Part shown: in pieces, positions 33,646-41,018 of the stretch
Layout of the letters: each line of letters starts with the position of its first letter
Position numbering within the stretch: the first letter of the stretch is position 1
Origin: Treponema sp.
Lineage (GTDB): Bacteria > Spirochaetota > Spirochaetia > Treponematales > Treponemataceae
Reading direction: 5' to 3'
Length of the DNA stretch: 64,000 nucleotides
Assembly (NCBI GenBank): GCA_016287815.1
Contig: JAEEWW010000005.1
Span: forward strand, 1-64,000
Program-made: the position numbers and the translations under genes
The notes under the pieces: generated by a model
Database searches by the model: none
Seen by the model: the letters and a program-made list of their open reading frames with translations, nothing else
What the model was told of the DNA's origin: nothing

Positions 33646-33662
33646 GATATTTTGATCTTTTG

Positions 33663-33695
33663 AAAAGGCACTGCGAATGCAGTGCCTTTTTTTTT
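33663..33695 (+). terminator. Rho-independent terminator of the DtxR-type gene
   Basis: AAAAGGCACTGC (33663-33674) and GCAGTGCCTTTT (33679-33690) form a 12-bp perfect stem with a GAAT tetraloop, ending in nine T. It is one of the clearest terminators in the window. Confidence 0.93.
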
Positions 33696-33739
33696 ATGCC
33701 ATGCGCTAAAAAAAAGTTAAACGATTATTCTAAAAGTTA

Positions 33740-33772
33740 TTGACATAAAATAAAAGTTACTATAAGCTAACT
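33740..33772 (+). promoter_or_regulatory. Iron-block promoter with DtxR-type candidate operator
   Basis: TTGACA (33740-33745) is followed after 17 nt by TAAGCT (33763-33768). AGTTACTATAAGCTAACT (33755-33772) overlaps the -10 region and has AGTTA/TAACT arms. A near copy with the same arm spacing sits in the feo promoter at 38912-38929. Confidence 0.55.
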
Positions 33773-33815
33773 ATGTAATCAGGCAGAGATAGAAAGCCGG
33801 TACGGGTGGTGGAAA

Positions 33816-34385
33816 ATGTCTTTTGAACAGCTTGTGATTTGTCATTGTGCTCCGGTTTTACGGGGAATAAAGATTTCTAATCTTGTAAGCTGCTCAAAAC
33901 AGGATTTTCCATTTGCTAAAAGAGAAGCAGAAAACTTGAACAGGCGTTTTGAGCCGTTCGGCTTAAAGTGTTCAGTTCTTTGCGAATGCAAAAATTTTTC
34001 TTTGATTTTTGTTTATGATTGCTGCAAATTGGAAAACTTTTTAAGTGAACATGACAACAGGGAATATCTTGAATCTGTTGGTTACAGCTGCGTTTCTACA
34101 GAATGTATGCTTTCTGAGCTTGCACAAAGAATTAACGGGCGCAAGGAATTCCCGCATGAAATCGGTTCGTTTTTAGGTTATCCGATTGAAGATGTTGTGG
34201 GCTTTACCAGAAACCATGGAGCTAATTTTAAGTATTCGGGTTACTGGAAAGTTTATGGAGATATCAGAAAAGCAAAAGCTCTTTTTGCAAGCTTTGATTT
34301 ATGCAGCAGAAAATGTTCAAAGCTTGCTATGAATGGCTTTTCTATTGAAGAAGTAATTAATTATGCGGATTTGCAGTCTGCATAA
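33816..34385 (+). CDS. DUF3793-family protein
   Basis: A 189-aa cytoplasmic protein with the DUF3793 marks FPHEIGSFLGYPIEDVVGF and SGYWKVYGD, and many Cys. The function is unknown, but family members are regularly found beside flavodoxin and Feo genes in anaerobes, as here. The start has a weak GGTGG ribosome site. It shares a transcript with the flavodoxin gene 76 bases on, from a promoter with a putative metal-regulator site. Confidence 0.8.
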   Translation: MSFEQLVICHCAPVLRGIKISNLVSCSKQDFPFAKREAENLNRRFEPFGLKCSVLCECKNFSLIFVYDCCKLENFLSEHDNREYLESVGYSCVSTECMLSELAQRINGRKEFPHEIGSFLGYPIEDVVGFTRNHGANFKYSGYWKVYGDIRKAKALFASFDLCSRKCSKLAMNGFSIEEVINYADLQSA

Positions 34386-34461
34386 AAAGATATTTTAATT
34401 TTTGTAGCCTTGGCTTGTGTCCAGATGAGAGTGGCTTAGGCTGTAAAATGTGGAGGATTTT

Positions 34462-34875
34462 ATGGGAAAGGCAGTTATTGTTTACGCTAGTACAACTGGA
34501 AACACAGAAGCTATGGCAAATGCAATTAAAGAAGGAGCTCCTGAAGCAGATTTGTTTAGCGTTGCAGATACATCAAGTGGTGCTGTGTCAGGATATGACA
34601 CTTTGATTCTTGGAAGTCCTGCTATGGGCAGCGAAGTTCTTGAAGATTCTATGGAATCACTTTTCAGCGAACTTGAAGGAAGCCTTGCAGGTAAAAAGGT
34701 TGCCCTCTTTGGTTCTTATGACTGGGGCGACGGACAGTGGCTCCGCGATTGGGCTGACCGTGTAACAGCTGCAGGAGCAACATTGGTTGGAGAACCTTTG
34801 AAAATCCAGACAACTCCTGATGATGCAGGACTTGCTTCTTGCCGCGATTTTGGTAAGGCAGTTGTTTCTGCATAA
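34462..34875 (+). CDS. Flavodoxin
   Basis: A 137-aa short-chain flavodoxin. The FMN phosphate loop is YASTTGNTEAMA (about residues 8-19), the isoalloxazine loops are SPAMGSEVLED (about 57) and SYDWGDGQWLRDW (about 91). It carries single electrons in place of ferredoxin, usually made when iron is short, matching the DUF3793 and Feo neighbours. GGAGGATTTT precedes ATG 34462; an in-frame GTG 12 bases upstream lies within that ribosome site. Confidence 0.93.
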   Translation: MGKAVIVYASTTGNTEAMANAIKEGAPEADLFSVADTSSGAVSGYDTLILGSPAMGSEVLEDSMESLFSELEGSLAGKKVALFGSYDWGDGQWLRDWADRVTAAGATLVGEPLKIQTTPDDAGLASCRDFGKAVVSA

Positions 34876-35100
34876 CGGATTTTGTTTTTATGGAAGCGCT
34901 TTGCTTGTTATGAGAATATGCGGGCAGGGCGGCTTCCCTGATTTTGGGGATAAGTTTTAGAGTAATGTAAGCACGGTTTTAATTGTGTTTACGAAATACT
35001 AAGTATACAGTTTCCTGGATTTGGTTGTTAAAACGTCGTTTTGCACAACCTGGTCCGCAGTTTTTTACTGCATCATGTCAAAATGTTTCCCTCGTTTTGG
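34876..35100. other. Gene-free stretch after the flavodoxin gene
   Basis: I see no coding frame with a ribosome site and no RNA gene. An AAAACG-T-CGTTTT palindrome lies around 35032-35044. The first clear structure is the terminator at 35101, so a 3' untranslated leader of more than 200 bases or a small RNA is possible. Confidence 0.4.
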
Positions 35101-35138
35101 AGGCGGCTGAAGTTACCGTATTCAGTCGCCTTTTTTTA
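35101..35138 (+). terminator. Rho-independent terminator, probably of the flavodoxin transcript
   Basis: AGGCGGCTGAA (35101-35111) pairs with TTCAGTCGCCT (35121-35131), one G-U pair, followed by seven T. It lies 226 bases past the flavodoxin stop. Confidence 0.8.
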
Positions 35139-35247
35139 TGCATGTGGCTAATTATTCAAATTGGTGTACCGGGAAAATAAAGAAGACAATGAGTCTTTCA
35201 GCTCATTGTCTTTCGTTTGAACGGCGTATTCAGTCGCCTTTTTTTAT
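35117..35247 (+). repeat. Direct repeat of a terminator 3' half
   Basis: The same 23 bases (CGTATTCAGTCGCC followed by seven T and AT) occur at 35117-35139 and 35225-35247. The first copy forms the right half of the terminator above. The second lacks a matching left arm, as if duplicated without it. A hairpin AAGACAATGAG/CTCATTGTCTT (35183-35193, 35202-35212) lies between them and may end the minus-strand HMA transcript. Confidence 0.65.
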
Positions 35248-35257
35248 CGCCTGCTTT

Positions 35258-35503
35258 TTACCAGAACAGACCTTTCTTTGTATAAGGTTCTTCAGAAACA
35301 GAAACTACTGTGTAACCTGTGTCTTCTATCGCTTTTTTTAATTCATCATGGTTAAGAGCAGATTCAGAAATAATTTCTGTAAGAGCTTTTTTATGGCTTG
35401 ATTTTACTTTTTTTACGTTGAAATTACCGCGGATAACGTCATTAATGTGGCTTTCGCACATGGAACATGACATTCCTGTTATATTACAAATTGTTTTAAT
35501 CAA
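35258..35503 (-). CDS. Heavy-metal-associated (HMA) domain protein, CopZ-like
   Basis: An 81-aa protein of one HMA ferredoxin-like domain: NITGMSCSMCESHINDVIRGN with the metal-binding CSMC, then VKKVKSSHKKALTEII and the late GYTVVSV. Such proteins carry Cu+ or similar ions to P-type ATPases. No ATPase is nearby, and the neighbours are Feo genes. The start is TTG 35503 behind AGGAG at good distance. A strong double hairpin ends in a T-run just before that ribosome site, so expression may depend on readthrough or attenuation. Confidence 0.82.
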   Translation of the reverse strand: MIKTICNITGMSCSMCESHINDVIRGNFNVKKVKSSHKKALTEIISESALNHDELKKAIEDTGYTVVSVSEEPYTKKGLFW

Positions 35504-35516
35504 TTATTTCTCCTGT

Positions 35517-35700
35517 AAAAAGTCAAGAAGAAAGTTTCAACTTTCGATTGACTTTTTAAGCACATTCATAACGAAGTGAGAATGTGCAGTTGATATGAAA
35601 GTTTGCGACGCAAACTTTTGAAGATAAAAACTGACGGCATTTCGGCAGTTTTTATCTCACTCTCCTGTAAAAAAAAGCTGCCTAATCTCTTTTAGACAGC
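35517..35700 (-). promoter_or_regulatory. Array of five hairpins between the feo genes and the HMA gene
   Basis: In minus-strand order: GCTGTCTAA/TTAGGCAGC with eight or more T (35677-35700); GATAAAAACTG/CAGTTTTTATC (35623-35656); AAAGTTTGC/GCAAACTTT (35598-35618); GCACATTC/GAATGTGC (35560-35587); and AAAAAGTCAA/TTGACTTTTT (35517-35557) enclosing GAAAGTT/AACTTTC. The first is the likely feo terminator. The last ends in five T directly before the HMA ribosome site. TTTTTACAGGAGA occurs after both the first and the last hairpin. Confidence 0.65.
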
Positions 35701-35718
35701 CTTTATGGTTTTCTTAAA

Positions 35719-35916
35719 TTATTTAGAAGCGTGGCAGGAATGTGTAGTCGTGGAACTAATTCTGCTTCCTATACAACTGCCACCGCAGCCGCTGCAACCA
35801 GAGCAACCTCCGCCACAGCCGCCGTTTTTTGCGGCAAGTTTTTTTTCTTTAATCATATTGAAAATGATAAAAGAAACGATTGCCAGCAATATAAATGAAA
35901 CTAAAACTGTTCCCAT
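35719..35916 (-). CDS. FeoB-associated Cys-rich membrane protein
   Basis: A 65-aa protein with one membrane helix (about residues 3-21), a basic stretch KEKK and a Gly/Cys-rich tail (GGCGGGCSGCSGCGGSC) ending in HSCHASK. This matches the small Cys-rich partner family found after FeoB (PF12669). It is thought to assist ferrous iron transfer at the membrane; the mechanism is unknown. ATG 35916 has AGGAG at ideal distance, so an upstream in-frame Met is unlikely. It follows feoB by 80 bases in the same transcript. Confidence 0.85.
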   Translation of the reverse strand: MGTVLVSFILLAIVSFIIFNMIKEKKLAAKNGGCGGGCSGCSGCGGSCIGSRISSTTTHSCHASK

Positions 35917-35996
35917 AAAATCTCCTGCCATTGTGGCTTTCGCTGAAATATTCAAGACGGGCTGTATCCGTGCAACCCGTTCATGTAAATTAAGCG

Positions 35997-38387
35997 TTAT
36001 TTTGCATATTTATCTTTTCTTACGATAAAGTAAATCATTCCTACAAGGGCTGCAACTGCAAATACAAGCCCGATTACGCTTCCGGCACCTGTAATTCCGT
36101 TTGTAATAACGTTACCAAACTGATTAACAAGGAAAGCAATTAAGTAAGCAAAACCACATTCATAGCCGATTGCAAACCAGAACCATTTTGCATTGTTCAT
36201 TTCCCGCTTAATAGCACCCATAGCTGCAAAACAAGGAGCACACAAAAGGTTAAAAATAAGGAATGACATACCTGTTACAGAAGTAAATGCTTCTGCAAGA
36301 TTTGCCCATGCTTCTTCGCCGCCGTAAAGAATACCCATTGTACCAACAATGTTTTCTTTTGCTACAAGACCTGTAATGGAAGCAACGGCTGCCTGCCAGT
36401 TACCCCAGCCGAGCGGGCTGAAAATCCAGGCGATTGCGCCGCCAACTTTTGCAAGTATAGAACAGTCCATCTGATCTTCTTCAAGCATTCCGAATGCACC
36501 GTCAGCCCATCCAAAGAAAGAAAGGAACCAGATAACGATTGTAGAAAGAAGAATGATTGTTCCTGCTTTCTTGATGAATGACCAGCCGCGTTCCCACATA
36601 GAGCGTAAAAGGTTACCCAGTGTAGGCCAGTGATAAGCCGGCAATTCCATTACGAACGGAGCAACATCACCTGCAAACATCTTTGTCTTTTTAAGCATGA
36701 TACCGGAAATTACGATTGCTGCAATTCCAAGGAAGTAAGCACCTGTTGCTATCCATGCAGCGCCGCCAAAAATAGCACCGGCAACCATTGCGATAAACGG
36801 AGTTTTTGCACCACAAGGAATAAATGTTGTTGTCATAATAGTCATCTTTCTGTCGCGGTCGTTTTCAATTGTGCGGCTTGCCATAATACCAGGAATTCCA
36901 CAGCCTGTACCTACAAGCATTGGAATGAATGATTTTCCTGAAAGACCGAAGCGGCGGAAAATCCTGTCCATGATAAACGCAATACGAGCCATATAACCGC
37001 AAGCTTCAAGGAATGCAAGCATAAAGAACAGAACAAGCATCTGTGGAACAAATCCAAGAACAGCCCCTACACCGGCAACAATACCGTCAAGAATAAGACC
37101 CGAAAGCCAGTCTGCACAGCCTGCTTTTTCAAGCCAGCTTCCGATTACTGCCGGAACACCCGGAACCCAGATTCCAAAATCTTCAGGAGACGGACCTTCT
37201 TCGCCGTACTTTTCAACAGCAGCCTTTGCATTTTCAACGTCTTCAGAGCTGAATTCAATCGGTTCTGAAAGTTCAAGAGTTTCTTCATCCTGAACAATGT
37301 ATGTTGTTTCTCCGTTTTCAAATGCTTCAAGGATTGCAGGTGCATCGCCAAACTCTTCAGCGGCTTCTTCGTAAGCACCTGTACCGATTCCAAGCAAATG
37401 CCATCCGTCGCCGAACAACCCGTCGTTTGCCCAGTCTGTAGCGGCAGAACCAACTGTTACCATTGCAATATAGTAAACAAGATACATAATTACCGCAAAA
37501 ATCGGCAATGCTGCCCAGCGGTTTGTAATTACGCGGTCAATTTTGTCAGAAACTGTAAGTGAACTTGAACGGTTTTTCTTTGTAACACAGCTTTTAATAA
37601 TTGATTCAATATACTTATAGCGTTCAGCTGTAATAATTGATTCTGAATCATCATCAAGTTCTTTTTCGCAGGATTTAATGTCTTCATCAATATGAGAAAG
37701 GGTATCTGCGCTTATTTCAAGACCTTCTGCGTCCTTTAACTGTTCAACAGCTTTAGAATCGCGTTCAAAAAGTTTTACAGAATACCATCTCTGTTTTTCT
37801 TCCGGCAGAGAATGAATTGCAGCTTCTTCAATATGAGCAAGTGCATGTTCTACGCAGGATTCAAAACGGTGCTGGTAAAGCATGGCCTTGCCGGATTTTC
37901 CGGCTTCAACAGCAGCTTCAGCTGCTTCCATGCATCCTTTATTTTTAAGGGCAGAAATTTCATAAACAGGGCAGCCTAAGGCTTTAGACATTGCGTCAAT
38001 ATGGATTTTGTCACCATTTTTTCTTACAACATCCATCATGTTAACGGCAATTACCATTGGAATGCCAAGTTCTGCAAGCTGTGTTGTAAGATAAAGGTTT
38101 CTTTCAAGGTTTGTACCGTCAATGATATTAAGGATTGCGTCCGGACGTTCCTTTGCAAGATAATTTCTTGAAACAACTTCTTCCAGTGTATATGGAGAAA
38201 GTGAATAAATACCCGGAAGGTCCATAATGATTACTTCATCATCTTTTGAAGTATGACCTTTTAATTTACCTTCTTTCTTTTCAACTGTAACTCCAGGCCA
38301 GTTACCAACAAACTGGTTTGAACCTGTAAGTGCGTTGAACAATGTTGTTTTACCGGCGTTCGGGTTACCGGCTAATGCAATTTTCAT
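35997..38387 (-). CDS. feoB: Ferrous iron transporter FeoB with acidic insertion
   Basis: A 796-aa protein. The N-terminal G domain has GNPNAGKTT (G1, residues 7-15), DLPGIYSLSPYTLEE (G3) and NMMD (G4). A helical guanine-dissociation-inhibitor-like domain with acidic residues follows to about 280. The C-terminal membrane part carries the two Gate motifs with the conserved Cys in GTGCGIPG and IPCGAKTPF. Between the first and second Gate helices it has an acidic segment of about 60 residues (around 340-400, rich in Glu) that short FeoBs lack. It imports Fe2+ in the cytoplasmic membrane. Two feoA genes precede it and a Cys-rich partner follows. Confidence 0.95.
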   Translation of the reverse strand: MKIALAGNPNAGKTTLFNALTGSNQFVGNWPGVTVEKKEGKLKGHTSKDDEVIIMDLPGIYSLSPYTLEEVVSRNYLAKERPDAILNIIDGTNLERNLYLTTQLAELGIPMVIAVNMMDVVRKNGDKIHIDAMSKALGCPVYEISALKNKGCMEAAEAAVEAGKSGKAMLYQHRFESCVEHALAHIEEAAIHSLPEEKQRWYSVKLFERDSKAVEQLKDAEGLEISADTLSHIDEDIKSCEKELDDDSESIITAERYKYIESIIKSCVTKKNRSSSLTVSDKIDRVITNRWAALPIFAVIMYLVYYIAMVTVGSAATDWANDGLFGDGWHLLGIGTGAYEEAAEEFGDAPAILEAFENGETTYIVQDEETLELSEPIEFSSEDVENAKAAVEKYGEEGPSPEDFGIWVPGVPAVIGSWLEKAGCADWLSGLILDGIVAGVGAVLGFVPQMLVLFFMLAFLEACGYMARIAFIMDRIFRRFGLSGKSFIPMLVGTGCGIPGIMASRTIENDRDRKMTIMTTTFIPCGAKTPFIAMVAGAIFGGAAWIATGAYFLGIAAIVISGIMLKKTKMFAGDVAPFVMELPAYHWPTLGNLLRSMWERGWSFIKKAGTIILLSTIVIWFLSFFGWADGAFGMLEEDQMDCSILAKVGGAIAWIFSPLGWGNWQAAVASITGLVAKENIVGTMGILYGGEEAWANLAEAFTSVTGMSFLIFNLLCAPCFAAMGAIKREMNNAKWFWFAIGYECGFAYLIAFLVNQFGNVITNGITGAGSVIGLVFAVAALVGMIYFIVRKDKYAK

Positions 38388-38405
38388 ATATTTCTACCTC
38401 TCTGC

Positions 38406-38627
38406 TTACTTTTCTACATCAATAAGTTCTGCGTCAGCCTTGCGGACTGAAAGTTCATAACCGCGCACAGTAATTTCTACAGGATCTCCAAGCGGGGCAA
38501 CTTTACGCACAAAAATTTCAACGCCCTTTGTAATTCCCATGTCCATGATTCGCCGTTTTACGGCTCCTTCGCCATTGAGCTTTACGACTTTAATCGTTTC
38601 TCCTGGTTTAACTTCCCTTAATGTCAT
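38406..38627 (-). CDS. feoA: FeoA-domain protein
   Basis: A 73-aa SH3-like FeoA protein: MTLREVKPGETIKVVKLNGEGAVKRRIMDMGITKGVEI, then GDPVEITVRGYELSVRKADA. It is needed for FeoB function, probably through the G domain. It lies 18 bases before feoB and 10 after the other feoA gene. It is closer to the canonical FeoA sequence than its neighbour. Confidence 0.92.
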   Translation of the reverse strand: MTLREVKPGETIKVVKLNGEGAVKRRIMDMGITKGVEIFVRKVAPLGDPVEITVRGYELSVRKADAELIDVEK

Positions 38628-38637
38628 ATATATTCTC

Positions 38638-38847
38638 CTAAATTTTTATTTTTCCCGCCATCTCTTTGCTGATTGCAACGCGTGCGTCCTTTATCTGAAC
38701 AATTACGTTCCCGCCTGCAACGGAAATAACTGAAATTTCTGAGCCAACTACAAAACCTAAGTTTTTAAGATGATGCTGAGTTTCTTCCAGTCCGCCGATT
38801 TTTTTAATCAGATATTCTTCTCCGATATTAGCCATGTATAAGGGCAT
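38638..38847 (-). CDS. Second FeoA-domain protein
   Basis: A 69-aa FeoA-like protein, LYMANIGEEYLIKKIGGLEETQHHLKNLGFVVGSEISVIS, then NVIVQIKDARVAISKEMAGKI. It is the first gene of the feo operon. Anaerobes often carry two adjacent, diverged FeoA proteins. GGGGG precedes the ATG at 38847. Its promoter has TTGACA and a candidate metal-regulator operator. Confidence 0.88.
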   Translation of the reverse strand: MPLYMANIGEEYLIKKIGGLEETQHHLKNLGFVVGSEISVISVAGGNVIVQIKDARVAISKEMAGKIKI

Positions 38848-38910
38848 TTTTTCCCCCGATTAAAGAAATGTAAATTTTGTTAGTTTTGCCTAATTTTTTG
38901 TGTATCTATT

Positions 38911-38939
38911 AAGTTAGCTTTATATAACAAAAATGTCAA
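38911..38939 (-). promoter_or_regulatory. feo operon promoter with DtxR-type candidate operator
   Basis: On the minus strand TTGACA (38939-38934) is 17 nt from TAACTT (38916-38911). TGTTATATAAAGCTAACT (38929-38912) matches the site at 33755-33772 in 13 of 18 positions with identical GTTA/TAAC arm spacing. A TTAGTTTTGCCTAA half-palindrome, with the TTAG/CTAA ends of DtxR/IdeR boxes, lies at 38880-38893. Confidence 0.55.
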
Positions 38940-38994
38940 TAATTTAATAATAATTATATCCCGCTTTTTTTGAGGTCAGTTTTTTTTAGAAGAA

Positions 38995-39314
38995 GGGGCT
39001 GTCTATAAAGATTGCATGACAGAATATGCAGGATATGCTGAAATGAATTCAGCATGACAGAATATGCAGAATAAACAGGAGCGTTAGTACGGCGCGAAGG
39101 AGTGAAAATGCTTTCGAAAACACTCTGTTTGTGCTGGCGCGCGAGCGGCATACGTAAATAATTACAGGCATAAACAGCGTGTAGCAGGCGAGCCTGCGGT
39201 TTCGACAAGCATTTTGCACGACTGGGAGTCTGTATAAATCTGTAATGCGTTTGTCTAAAATACACAGAAAATGCTGAAATGAATTCAGCATGACTAAATT
39301 TTATAGACAGCCCC
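38995..39314. mobile_element. MITE-like element with 15-bp terminal inverted repeats
   Basis: GGGGCTGTCTATAAA (38995-39009) and TTTATAGACAGCCCC (39300-39314) are perfect 15-bp terminal inverted repeats around 320 bases without a real gene. Inside are two copies of a 24-bp block containing TGCTGAAatgaaTTCAGCA (39035-39058, 39271-39294) and an 18-bp direct repeat GCATGACAGAATATGCAG (39014-39031, 39052-39069). A 33-base stretch (39091-39123) recurs in inverse orientation at 44216-44248. Translated, it yields only the familiar spurious MLNSFQH-type peptides. No target-site duplication is convincing. Confidence 0.75.
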
Positions 39315-39511
39315 GGAACAGTGCGCTTTCCACGCATGAGCTTTCGCCTGCTGATTTCCGGCGCCGCCGCATTTCCTGGATTCTGTTTATATTTATTTAA
39401 CTGAATAATTACAAAAAATCACATTTCAGTACTAAAAAAATTATACATTTTTTTTAAATCTGTTGTATACTTTAGAGACTATAAATTAAAATTTTCATTA
39501 CAAGGAGGAAA

Positions 39512-40471
39512 ATGATGAAAAAGTTAATTAGCGCAGTTGTTTTACTGGCTCTTGTAGCTTCTGCTTCAACATTCGCAGCAAAAGCAAAGTATCCTAAAAA
39601 AGGAATTACAATGATTTGTCCGTGGGGCGCAGGCGGCGGAACAGATGCTGTTCTTCGCGGAATCTGTAAGGCAGCAGAAAAAGAACTTGGTAAAACAATC
39701 ACTGTTGAAAACAAAACAGGTGGCGGCGGCGCAATCGGTCACGCAGCAATCAAGAACGCAAAGAAAGACGGTTATACAATCGGTATGATTACTTTTGAAT
39801 TAAACTCTCTTCCACAGCAGGGTTTAATTGATTTTACATACGCAGATTATGATCCTCTTATCCGTGTTAATGCAGATGCAGCAACTCTTACAGTAAAAGC
39901 AGATGCTCCTTACAACACAGTTCAGGAATTCGTTGACTACTGCAAAAAGAATCCTGGAAAAGTTTCTATCGGAAACTCTGCTCCTGGTTCTGTATGGCAC
40001 ATTGGTGCTGGTCTTCTTGCAGACAAAACAGGAATCGACGTAAAGCACGTTCCTTTTGAAGGAGCTGCAGGTGCTGTAACAGCTTTGGCTGGCGGACACA
40101 TTGAAGCAGTTTCTGTTTCTCTTGCAGAAGTAAAATCTCAGCTTGATGCAGGTAATGTAAAAGTTATCGGTATTATGGATGAAAAACGTCCTGCTTCTTA
40201 CCCGAATATCAAGACATTCAAAGAACAGGGATTTGACATTACATATTACACATGGCGTGGTCTTGCACTTCCAAAAGGTGTAGATCCGGCAATCAAACAG
40301 ATTCTTGTTGATGCATTTACAAAAGCAGAAAAAGATCCTGAATTTGTAAAAATGGCTGCAAACATGAACCTTAACCTTGCATACCTTAATCCGGAAGATT
40401 TTGGAAAATTCTTAAAGTCTAACTTTGATGATGTTACAAAAACTATGAAAGCCCTTAAGCTTATTGATTAG
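39512..40471 (+). CDS. tctC: TctC-type tricarboxylate-binding protein
   Basis: A 319-aa periplasmic solute-binding protein with a Sec signal peptide (residues 1-22, ending TFA). The TTT-family fold begins YPKKGITMICPWGAGGGTDAVLRG and continues with VENKTGGGGAIGHAAI and GSVWHIGAGLLADKTGI. It captures citrate or a related carboxylate and delivers it to TctAB. AAGGAGG precedes two adjacent ATG codons; a -10 box TATACT is at 39466-39471. A hairpin terminator directly after it should leave it expressed above the permease genes. Confidence 0.92.
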   Translation: MMKKLISAVVLLALVASASTFAAKAKYPKKGITMICPWGAGGGTDAVLRGICKAAEKELGKTITVENKTGGGGAIGHAAIKNAKKDGYTIGMITFELNSLPQQGLIDFTYADYDPLIRVNADAATLTVKADAPYNTVQEFVDYCKKNPGKVSIGNSAPGSVWHIGAGLLADKTGIDVKHVPFEGAAGAVTALAGGHIEAVSVSLAEVKSQLDAGNVKVIGIMDEKRPASYPNIKTFKEQGFDITYYTWRGLALPKGVDPAIKQILVDAFTKAEKDPEFVKMAANMNLNLAYLNPEDFGKFLKSNFDDVTKTMKALKLID

Positions 40472-40482
40472 TTTTTAACTTG

Positions 40483-40517
40483 CCGGGCGGATTTTTTTTC
40501 CGTCCGGTATTTTTTTA
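40483..40517 (+). terminator. Attenuating terminator between tctC and tctB
   Basis: CCGGGCGGA (40483-40491) pairs with TCCGTCCGG (40499-40507), one G-U pair, followed by TATTTTTTT. It lies within the operon, so partial readthrough would set a high ratio of binding protein to permease. Confidence 0.75.
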
Positions 40518-40536
40518 TCTTAAAATAGGAGTAAAT

Positions 40537-41007
40537 GTGCGAATAGCAAATATAGTTTCTGCATTGATTGGAATGATTCTTTCGATGACAGCATTTTTAT
40601 ATACTTTTACATTTAAACATTTTAAAAATGTTCCTGTAGGACCTGAAGTTTTTCCGCAGTGGCTGGCAATCGCTCTTTTTATCTGTTGTACAATTCTTCT
40701 TATAAAAAATATTATAGAAAAAAATGATAAATCCGAAGCTCCGGCAATCAGTCCTTTGAACAAGGACATTCAGCGGATGCTCATTGGTCTTTTAATTATT
40801 GTACTTTCTGCATTACTTTGGAATGTAACCGGTTTTATAATTACAACACCGTTTTCTTTGTTTTTTATGATGCGTCTTCTTGGTAAACGCAATACAAAAA
40901 TGATGATTATCATAAGCATCGTTGCAACGGCCATAATTTTCTGTGCATTCAGATTCATTCTTGGAATTGAAATGCCGATGGGGCTGCTTGATATGCTTGA
41001 TTTCTAG
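40537..41007 (+). CDS. tctB: TctB-type small membrane subunit
   Basis: A 156-aa protein with four membrane helices and the TctB layout (RIANIVSALIGMILSMTAFLYTFTF at the start, GPEVFPQWLAIALF after helix 1). It supports TctA in the sodium-dependent tripartite tricarboxylate transporter. The start is GTG 40537 behind TAGGAG; an ATG two bases earlier is in another frame and stops at once. It lies 11 bases before tctA. Confidence 0.87.
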   Translation: MRIANIVSALIGMILSMTAFLYTFTFKHFKNVPVGPEVFPQWLAIALFICCTILLIKNIIEKNDKSEAPAISPLNKDIQRMLIGLLIIVLSALLWNVTGFIITTPFSLFFMMRLLGKRNTKMMIIISIVATAIIFCAFRFILGIEMPMGLLDMLDF

Positions 41008-41018
41008 GAAGGTAAATT

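Noticed and set aside
38954-39337. 127-codon minus-strand frame inside the MITE
   Set aside because: It has no ribosome site, and the MLNSFQH peptides are typical translations of intergenic repeats.
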